From assembly GCA_002398515.1 (NCBI GenBank), contig DGZL01000091.1:1-11478 (forward strand): DNA of 11,478 nt, given 5' to 3'. The notes beneath the pieces are model-generated. The model was not told where the DNA came from, did no database searches, and saw nothing but the letters and a program-made list of their open reading frames with translations. The DNA comes from Firmicutes bacterium UBA4981 (GTDB lineage Bacteria; Bacillota; SHA-98; UBA4971). This document shows, one piece after another, positions 6,759 through 11,478 of the stretch; the stretch's first letter is position 1, and each line of letters opens with the position of its first letter. Made by a program: the position numbers and the translations under genes.

Positions 6759-8433
6759 GATCATCAAAGGCTTCGACGTAGTAGTTGTAGGGATGGGAGC
6801 GGCAGGCCTTAGAGCAGCCATAGCCTCGCATGATCAAGGCGCGAGAACCGCCGTTATCACCATGGGCGACAACAGCCCGACACAGTGCGGTGCAACAACG
6901 ACTGCAGAATACTCGTATTCAGCTCCCTTGGGGATAGCGGATTCAAAGGATAACGCAGACGTGTTTTTTGACGACATAAGCAGAGCAGGTCTAAGCGTCA
7001 ACAATCCTCAGCTGGGCAGGTTGCTTGCAGAGCAGGCCGCCCCACGGCTGTTGGAGATGCATAGTTGGGGGGTTAGGTTCGATCTGGAGCCGGACGGTAC
7101 TCTTCAGCAGAATTGGCTTGCAGGTCACTCGTATCCACGAGCTGTCCACTTTGACTATTCAACAGGACGGGAAATGGCGAGGGGGCTTCACCGGCATGTT
7201 ATTGCCAAAGGAATACAGGTACTACCATATAGGTTCGCCCTGGACTTGGTTGTTGAGAACGGGAGAGTCTCAGGTGTTCTCGTACTGAATATTGCGCAAG
7301 ACAGATTGGAAATCATCACAGGTAGTGCGGTAGTCCTAGCCACCGGAGGTGCTTCCGGAGTCTGGGATCTAAACTCCAACCCTCCCGGAATAGACGGAGA
7401 CGGAATGGCCATGGCGCTAAGAGCAGGCGTAGAATTGATTGACATGGAATTCGAGCAGTTCTTCCCTGCGTGCTTAGTCGCGCCTCCTTCTGTGCGAGGC
7501 ACAAATTTTCCTTTCTTTTCCCGCGGTGTGCTCCTAAATTGTAAAGGTAAAGCCTTTTTGAAGAACTACGGCCTGGAGGAGGGCAGGGACGTACGGGATG
7601 TTCTTGCTATAGCCATCTGTAAGGAGATTGAAGCAGGGCGCGACACCCCGAACGGCGGAGTATTAGTGGATTTTAGGAGAACCCCTCCGGAAATCCTTGA
7701 GGATCTCACAAAAAATTCAAAAATTAGGTACTTGCACGATTTAGGCTTCGAGCCACTTGAAGATCAGATGGAAATTGCGCCAAGCGCACATTTCACCATG
7801 GGCGGAATACGAATTGATGCCGATGCCAAAACCACAATACCGGGATTGTATGCCTGCGGAGAAGTATGTGGCGGATGCCACGGAGCTAATCGGTTGGCAG
7901 GGAATGCTCTCGCGGAGACTCAGGTTTTTGGCAATATAGCCGGCGCGAGCGCTGCGGAGTACGCAAACAGTGACCCTCTAGGAGATAGTGGACCCAACGC
8001 AGATGTGGTTGAAACATTGATTGGTGCAGTCTTTAGCAGAAGAGGCACGAAAGATATTTCGGAAGCAATAGACGACATAAAACAAATAAGGGACATCATG
8101 GAGAGGAATGTCAAGGTCATTCGAGATGAGGACTCATTGAACAACGCCAGGATTCGACTAGCCGAACTAAGTGAAAAGGCATTTGCCTTCGACGAGCCGT
8201 TCGGAGATGAGGCTTTCAACTATATGAAGGTTGAAGCCCTAAAGCAAAGGAATATGGCTCTAGTCGCCAGGGCTGTTGTGGAGTCAGCGCTACACCGCGA
8301 TGAAAGCCGAGGTGCACATTATAGGCAGGATCACCCCCGGAAGAGAAATGTGTGGGACTCCTACAACGTAGTGGTAAGGTTGGATTCTGCAAGCGGTGAG
8401 TTAACAACATACAGAAGACCAGGAAATAGATAA
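6748..8433 (+). CDS. FAD-dependent SdhA/FrdA/NadB-like oxidoreductase
   Basis: 561 residues. The FAD-binding GMGAAGLRAA (Gly15, Gly17, Gly20) is followed by GHSYPRAVHFDYSTGREM, VVLATGGASG, DGDGMAMALRAG, the capping domain, SAHFTMGGI, IPGLYACGEV and HGANRLAGNALAE. The C-terminal helical domain carries ESALHRDESRGAHYRQDHP. This is the fumarate reductase/succinate dehydrogenase/aspartate oxidase flavoprotein family. His348 (AHFTMGG), His378 and Arg382 (HGANR) align with substrate-binding residues, and Arg259 (SRGVLLN) may be the catalytic Arg. However, the family QFHP motif reads QFFP (Phe239), losing a substrate-contacting His. The SdhA-type covalent-FAD His is also missing near residue 45, so FAD is probably non-covalent. 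No signal peptide or anchor is present: a cytoplasmic enzyme paired with the preceding [2Fe-2S] protein. It probably acts on a dicarboxylate-like or enoate substrate other than succinate/fumarate. Confidence 0.85.
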   Translation: MKYKIIKGFDVVVVGMGAAGLRAAIASHDQGARTAVITMGDNSPTQCGATTTAEYSYSAPLGIADSKDNADVFFDDISRAGLSVNNPQLGRLLAEQAAPRLLEMHSWGVRFDLEPDGTLQQNWLAGHSYPRAVHFDYSTGREMARGLHRHVIAKGIQVLPYRFALDLVVENGRVSGVLVLNIAQDRLEIITGSAVVLATGGASGVWDLNSNPPGIDGDGMAMALRAGVELIDMEFEQFFPACLVAPPSVRGTNFPFFSRGVLLNCKGKAFLKNYGLEEGRDVRDVLAIAICKEIEAGRDTPNGGVLVDFRRTPPEILEDLTKNSKIRYLHDLGFEPLEDQMEIAPSAHFTMGGIRIDADAKTTIPGLYACGEVCGGCHGANRLAGNALAETQVFGNIAGASAAEYANSDPLGDSGPNADVVETLIGAVFSRRGTKDISEAIDDIKQIRDIMERNVKVIRDEDSLNNARIRLAELSEKAFAFDEPFGDEAFNYMKVEALKQRNMALVARAVVESALHRDESRGAHYRQDHPRKRNVWDSYNVVVRLDSASGELTTYRRPGNR

Positions 8434-8450
8434 GGGAAGGATGATCGAAA

Positions 8451-9440
8451 GTGATCGAGGTTGGCACAGTTAAGGCTAATCGAGGAGAGCGTGTAACCGG
8501 CTACCTAGAGGTCGGCAAGATTGCTAACGGTTCTACCTTTGCGATACCTGTTATCATCGTGCATGGAAAGCATGAAGGTCCCACTTTATGGCTGAACGGA
8601 GCAGTCCACGGCGATGAGATTAACGGGGTTGTTGCCATAAGACGGACTGCTTTCAGTGTAGATCCGGACAAGCTTAACGGTACACTCATCTGCACTCCCG
8701 TCTGCAATCCACCTGCTTTTCAGGGTAGGCACAAACTAAGCGGGTTCGATTTCTTGGACATGGATCAGCAATTCCCAGGAAACCCTGAGGGCCTGCTGAC
8801 GGAGAGGATAGCACACATCCTATTTGAACAGATCAAGGGCAAGGCGGACTACCTGATAAACTTCCATACTATCGGAAGGTTGTTCTTTGGGCGTCCGTAT
8901 ACAGTGTTCAAACTTGTCGGAGGAGCAAAGCCGGAACTATTAGAAGAGATTGAAAGAACAGCGAAGAGTTTTGGCACCTACCTTAATTGCAGAGTAGATG
9001 TTAGAACTGCTGCAGGCGAGTTGCCCGGGATGGTGGAAGGGGCTCTTGATGTAAACGGCGTCAAGAATGGAATAGTAGCCTTCATGGCCGAGGTAGGCAG
9101 CGGTGGGCGTCTTGAGGAAGAGAACATTGATATAGCCTGCCTAGGCATTGAAAACGTCATGAAGCATATCAAGATGATCCCGGGAGAGCCTAAGGTGTGT
9201 GAAGAGCAGATAACCCTGACCTGGCGTAAGTTCATACGGTGCAATGAAGCGGGGCTTGTGTTTATGAAGGTCAAACCATATGAGTTTGCTGCAAAGGGAA
9301 CTCTTCTGGCGGAGATTGCCGATCTATTCGGCAATGTGGTTGAAGAAATTCGTGCACCCAGGGACTGCTATGTCATTTGCGGCAGATTCGATCCTGTTGT
9401 GCATACAGGGGACAGGATAGCGTTTATCGGCTCGTGCTGA
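8451..9440 (+). CDS. Succinylglutamate desuccinylase/aspartoacylase-family zinc deacylase
   Basis: 329 residues from the GTG at 8451, 17 bases after the flavoprotein stop, with GGGAAGG at 8434-8440. The Zn site is readable as His53 and Glu56 in VHGDE plus His139 in INFHT; Glu214 in AEVGSGG fits the catalytic Glu. The C-terminal beta-rich tail with GLVFMKVKPYEFAAKGTLLAEIADLFG and a final GDRIAFIG is typical of bacterial AstE/AspA-like proteins. The family cleaves N-acyl amino acids or related amides. The conserved DxNRxFPG segment, whose Asn-Arg contacts the substrate carboxylate in human aspartoacylase (Asn70, Arg71), reads DMDQQFPG here (Asp105, Gln106). Substrate recognition should therefore differ. 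No signal peptide, so it acts on an imported compound. It is the last gene of the tightly spaced trio and is followed by a weak terminator. Confidence 0.85.
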   Translation: MIEVGTVKANRGERVTGYLEVGKIANGSTFAIPVIIVHGKHEGPTLWLNGAVHGDEINGVVAIRRTAFSVDPDKLNGTLICTPVCNPPAFQGRHKLSGFDFLDMDQQFPGNPEGLLTERIAHILFEQIKGKADYLINFHTIGRLFFGRPYTVFKLVGGAKPELLEEIERTAKSFGTYLNCRVDVRTAAGELPGMVEGALDVNGVKNGIVAFMAEVGSGGRLEEENIDIACLGIENVMKHIKMIPGEPKVCEEQITLTWRKFIRCNEAGLVFMKVKPYEFAAKGTLLAEIADLFGNVVEEIRAPRDCYVICGRFDPVVHTGDRIAFIGSC

Positions 9441-9445
9441 CTGCG

Positions 9446-9478
9446 GTAGTCACAAGCTGACTACTTATTCCTATCTTT
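9446..9478 (+). terminator. Weak intrinsic terminator after the deacylase gene
   Basis: GTAGTCA (9446-9452) and TGACTAC (9458-9464) form a perfect 7-bp stem with a 5-base loop, followed by the T-rich TTATTCCTATCTTTC. It starts five bases after the stop codon, a typical terminator position, but has low GC. Confidence 0.5.
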
Positions 9479-9486
9479 CGTATAAT
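9457..9486 (+). promoter_or_regulatory. Possible promoter for the secreted-protein gene
   Basis: A perfect TATAAT at 9481-9486 has CTGACT (4 of 6 of the -35 consensus) at 9457-9462, with an 18-base spacer. Transcription would begin near 9493 and run straight into the 9506-9544 hairpin, leaving a leader of about 340 bases. The -35 overlaps the weak terminator stem. A nearer but weaker alternative is TAGAAT at 9764-9769. Confidence 0.3.
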
Positions 9487-9505
9487 TAGGTTTATGAACG
9501 CGGAG

Positions 9506-9544
9506 ACAGCGTGTCGCTGGGGTAAAAACACGGCGACACGCTGT
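9506..9544. repeat. Perfect 12-bp inverted repeat (hairpin)
   Basis: ACAGCGTGTCGC (9506-9517) pairs with GCGACACGCTGT (9533-9544) at all 12 positions. One G-U and one G-C pair extend it inward to 14, around an 11-base loop. No T-run is next to it on either strand. It lies inside the permease relic, where both arms encode similar residues on the minus strand (QRVAV and QRHAV). Confidence 0.6.
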
Positions 9545-9621
9545 ACTGCTTTAGGCATTATCTTGTACGGCCAGTAGACTCCTGCCGGCATCGATGTGGG
9601 TAGCAACACTACGTTGGAAAA

Positions 9622-9824
9622 TGTCACAACATTTCGCCTGCAATTAGAATAGCGGACTGCAGCCAACCGATTGAAAGTAACCCCATGAGTTTGAGAACTT
9701 CCATAGATCGGTTCTGCACACTGAAACTCTTAACCGGAAGTGGAAGGAGATTCCACAAAAGCATAGAATAGCAGCCGTATGATTATCACCTGCAACATCG
9801 GGGGTGTGGTCTCACAGGTGAGGC
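9622..9824 (+). other. Leader region before the secreted-protein gene
   Basis: No gene is seen. Short pairing elements are present: AACCGAT (9665-9671) with ATCGGTT (9707-9713), and GTGGAA (9740-9745) with TTCCAC (9751-9756) around a GGAGA loop. CACCTG (about 9787-9792) can pair with CAGGTG (about 9816-9821), or partly with the AGGTG of the ribosome binding site. No known riboswitch family is recognised. Confidence 0.3.
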
Positions 9825-9838
9825 GGAGGTGCGGAATG
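9825..9838 (+). promoter_or_regulatory. Consensus ribosome binding site fixing an ATG start
   Basis: GGAGGTG at 9825-9831 lies 4 bases before ATG at 9836. It chooses this start over the in-frame ATG at 9779, which has no binding site and would place 19 extra residues before the signal peptide. Confidence 0.75.
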
Positions 9839-11353
9839 TTCAAGGCAAGCTCCAAATGCGCGCAATCAAGACGGAACTCACAACTCGTTCTACGCTTGTG
9901 TGTCGTAGGGGTTTTTCTGCTTCTTTGCTTTCCTCAGGCACCTGCTGTAGCGCAAGCGGCAACAACCGGTAGGATTGAGATCACTGCGCTGGCTGACGGA
10001 AACAATGTATCCGGACAGTGTCTTGCTGTAGCGACAAACACAGAGACATCTCTTGTGTACATCCTTGAACCGTCCAATAGCGTCATAGCGGGAGAAATGC
10101 CTGCGGGTACGTATGACGTGGTAATCACTTTTGACGCGGGTGGGGACGCGTCCGGTACAGAGGAAACTACAATGTTCAGTATTCTTAGGGTTACGGTTTT
10201 GGCAGGCAAAGTATCACGGGAGACTGTCATATTGGCTGCTGTCCTTTATCCGGGAGGCTTTGCAGGAGACATAGGTCAGGACGACGACGGTTCCGGAGAC
10301 AAGCCGTGGGGCGACGATACGGGTGATGGCAACGCCTATGACGATAACAACTATGATAACAGTGGCAACTATGGTGACCACTTCGACTCTCCTTATGGAG
10401 ATCACGACAAAGGACGGGACCCCGAAGATGACGGGTTCTGTGATGATGAGCCGGAATATGTCCCCGTTCCAAACGGAGACGTGATTCTCAAATGGACTGC
10501 CAAGTACACGGCGAGAGTGACAGAAGACAGTTGCTTTCGGTTTGGAGATACTTACGCTTTCGCACCCGGAGGTACTGATACAACGTCACGGGATAATATA
10601 GAGATTGTGTTTTCCGGGACGTACACTTGGCGAGTGACAGGTGTCACTGACAGCGCACTGGATCTTGAGGAGGTTTCAGGTCAACTGCAATGGTCAGGCA
10701 GTGGAAGCGGCGAGACTAATGAAATCGAGTGTAGGACCGTTCAGTGTTACAAGGACAAAGCCAACTTCCTGCAACCTTATGATAAGCAAGTCGAGTATGC
10801 CAAGAACAGCACCTGGATCTATACAGTTCAAGAGCCTATGGGCGTATCGCCTCCTGTGCCGTTTATCTATGTGAACGGATGGTACATGATTCTGTTTGCG
10901 CAGGTACATGATTTAGGTGTATCTCTATCCGGCAAAACCGTCTATAAGCAAGAAGGGTGTGAAGGCACTGATACGGAGACTATCCCAATCGATTCTCCGG
11001 CAGGCCCGGCGTCCGGTTTCTGTGATCTTACCATTTCCGATGCGTTCAACAGCGATGAGTTCCGGGATCAGTTGAGAGGAGAGTGTGATCTTGGCGAATC
11101 GGGGAAACCTTTCACTGTATCCGGGCATGGTACCTGGAATCTGGATCATTCAGATTCCCAAACAGACCCTGATGGCCTAGGGCAAGCACGGTATGAATCC
11201 CACGGAGTTGTGGATATTTCATATACTCTAAGCTTCGTTCCACGTGAGCCCGTGATCCCGGTAGTGCCCTTGGTGCCTCCGGAGGAATCCCAACCGGATA
11301 AAAGCGAGCCCGAGTTCCCCGTTGTGCCGCTCGTCCCGCCGGAGGGATCCTGA
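9836..11353 (+). CDS. Secreted protein of unknown function with Asp-rich linker and Pro-rich tail repeats
   Basis: 505 residues; not recognised. Residues 1-41 form a signal peptide: basic N-region (SRRNSQLVLR), hydrophobic core (LCVVGVFLLLCF) and a cut near AVAQA. Residues 45-135 look like a small beta-sandwich (GRIEITALADG, then PAGTYDVVITF), similar in style to Ig-like or carboxypeptidase-regulatory domains. Residues about 143-206 are extremely rich in Asp, Gly, Asn and Tyr (for example GDDTGDGNAYDDNNYDN) and could bind calcium. A second beta-rich region follows with several Cys (ECRTVQC, EGCEG, GECDLG) that may form disulfides. The C-terminus has two copies of PVVPLVPPE(E/G)S separated by a charged spacer. 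No LPxTG, lipobox or membrane anchor is seen. It lies beyond a terminator and a pseudogene, so it is probably not part of the transporter cluster. Composition suggests a surface or matrix protein; function unknown. Confidence 0.8.
   Translation: MFKASSKCAQSRRNSQLVLRLCVVGVFLLLCFPQAPAVAQAATTGRIEITALADGNNVSGQCLAVATNTETSLVYILEPSNSVIAGEMPAGTYDVVITFDAGGDASGTEETTMFSILRVTVLAGKVSRETVILAAVLYPGGFAGDIGQDDDGSGDKPWGDDTGDGNAYDDNNYDNSGNYGDHFDSPYGDHDKGRDPEDDGFCDDEPEYVPVPNGDVILKWTAKYTARVTEDSCFRFGDTYAFAPGGTDTTSRDNIEIVFSGTYTWRVTGVTDSALDLEEVSGQLQWSGSGSGETNEIECRTVQCYKDKANFLQPYDKQVEYAKNSTWIYTVQEPMGVSPPVPFIYVNGWYMILFAQVHDLGVSLSGKTVYKQEGCEGTDTETIPIDSPAGPASGFCDLTISDAFNSDEFRDQLRGECDLGESGKPFTVSGHGTWNLDHSDSQTDPDGLGQARYESHGVVDISYTLSFVPREPVIPVVPLVPPEESQPDKSEPEFPVVPLVPPEGS
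11249..11350 (+). repeat. Two degenerate in-gene repeats encoding PVVPLVPPE
   Basis: The segments at about 11257-11290 and 11317-11350 encode PVVPLVPPEES and PVVPLVPPEGS. Several codons differ between copies (for example CCCTTGGTG against CCGCTCGTC), so the repeat is kept at the protein level and is not a recent duplication. The final copy ends at the stop codon. Confidence 0.7.
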
Positions 11354-11379
11354 TCGTACCCGAATATGCCTGGAATCCT

Positions 11380-11478
11380 CTAGAATGATTTCTCCACTTC
11401 ATCAACGAGTTGACCTACATAGTCTATGGCCTTCCTAATGGTCTCCGGATCCTCAAGATTAATGCCTGCCCTGCGCAT
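11380..11478 (-). CDS. C-terminal tail of an unrecognised minus-strand gene (runs off right edge)
   Basis: On the complement, 32 codons stay open from the window edge to a TAG at 11382-11380. They contain RAGINLEDPETIRKAIDY and end VDEVEKSF, which is amphipathic, charged and helix-like as expected of a real C-terminus. The first codon at the edge happens to be ATG, but no upstream sequence is available to judge it as a start. The gene is convergent with the secreted-protein gene, 26 bases apart, with no obvious terminator hairpin between. Family not recognised. Confidence 0.5.
   Translation of the reverse strand: MRRAGINLEDPETIRKAIDYVGQLVDEVEKSF

Larger units (their letters stand above)
9424..9621 (-). 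pseudogene. Decayed C-terminal fragment of an ABC-2 transporter permease
   Basis: One minus-strand frame across this gap encodes TSMPAGVYWPYKIMP, then AVQRVAVFLPQ and AVSAF. This resembles the conserved C-terminal region of ABC-2-type membrane subunits (Sm.GG.YWP.EIMP...Q..A.F.PQ.WA..A). Many positions match in order: G, YWP, IMP, QR.A, F.PQ, A, AF. Upstream in this frame (beyond about 9621) similarity is lost, with no start site, transmembrane N-terminal part or partner ATPase gene, and the frame ends at 9424 inside the last codons of the deacylase gene. I read it as a relic of a deleted transporter gene. The usual Trp after PQ is His here. The homology is from memory of the family consensus. 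Confidence 0.55.

Noticed and set aside
6748..8433. Naming the flavoprotein nadB, sdhA or frdA
   Set aside because: The QFHP His is missing, the covalent-FAD His is missing, there is no full SdhB or membrane anchor, and no nadA/nadC nearby.
11112..11405. 97-codon minus-strand open frame over the end of the secreted-protein gene
   Set aside because: Arg/Pro-rich shadow translation of the opposite strand. The better-supported minus-strand frame here is the short tail at 11380-11478.
1..11478. CRISPR array, tRNA or rRNA genes, phage or toxin-antitoxin genes
   Set aside because: No regularly spaced repeats, no tRNA-like cloverleaf or rRNA motifs, and no such gene pairs were seen on either strand.

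Overview
The window looks like a mid-GC, Gram-positive, Clostridia-type genome (anaerobic Firmicutes, perhaps Peptococcaceae-like). This rests on strong GGAGG-type ribosome binding sites, frequent GTG/TTG starts, a TAXI-type TRAP transporter and an IS1634-like transposase. The organism call is inference.

Layout. The left edge holds the 5' end of a minus-strand IS1634-family transposase with a good promoter, followed by a bidirectional terminator-like hairpin and about 300 bases in which no gene is recognised. From 541 to 9440 seven plus-strand genes form one functional cluster: an ACMSD-like amidohydrolase, a TAXI solute-binding protein, a D-cysteine-desulfhydrase-like PLP enzyme, a fused TRAP permease, a stand-alone [2Fe-2S] protein equal to the N-terminal half of SdhB/FrdB, an SdhA/FrdA/NadB-like flavoprotein, and an M14-type AstE/aspartoacylase-like deacylase. 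The last three are tightly spaced (11-base overlap, then 17 bases). The other gaps each hold a strong hairpin.

Between the cluster and the next gene (9441-9835) lies a decayed minus-strand fragment of an ABC-2 transporter permease, containing a perfect 12-bp inverted repeat. A secreted 505-residue protein of unknown function follows, with an Asp-rich segment and two Pro-rich repeats at its C-terminus. At the right edge is the C-terminal tail of a convergent minus-strand gene that I do not recognise.

How the genes may work together (inference): the TAXI protein and fused permease import an organic acid or acylated amino-acid-like compound. The M14 enzyme may deacylate it, the PLP enzyme may perform a beta-elimination/deamination, and the amidohydrolase may hydrolyse or decarboxylate an intermediate. 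The flavoprotein with its small ferredoxin-like partner may reduce or oxidise a C=C bond. Three of the enzymes (flavoprotein, deacylase, amidohydrolase) lack one residue normally conserved in the active site of their best-known relatives, so the substrate is probably not the textbook one. The ensemble is the best candidate here for an undescribed pathway.
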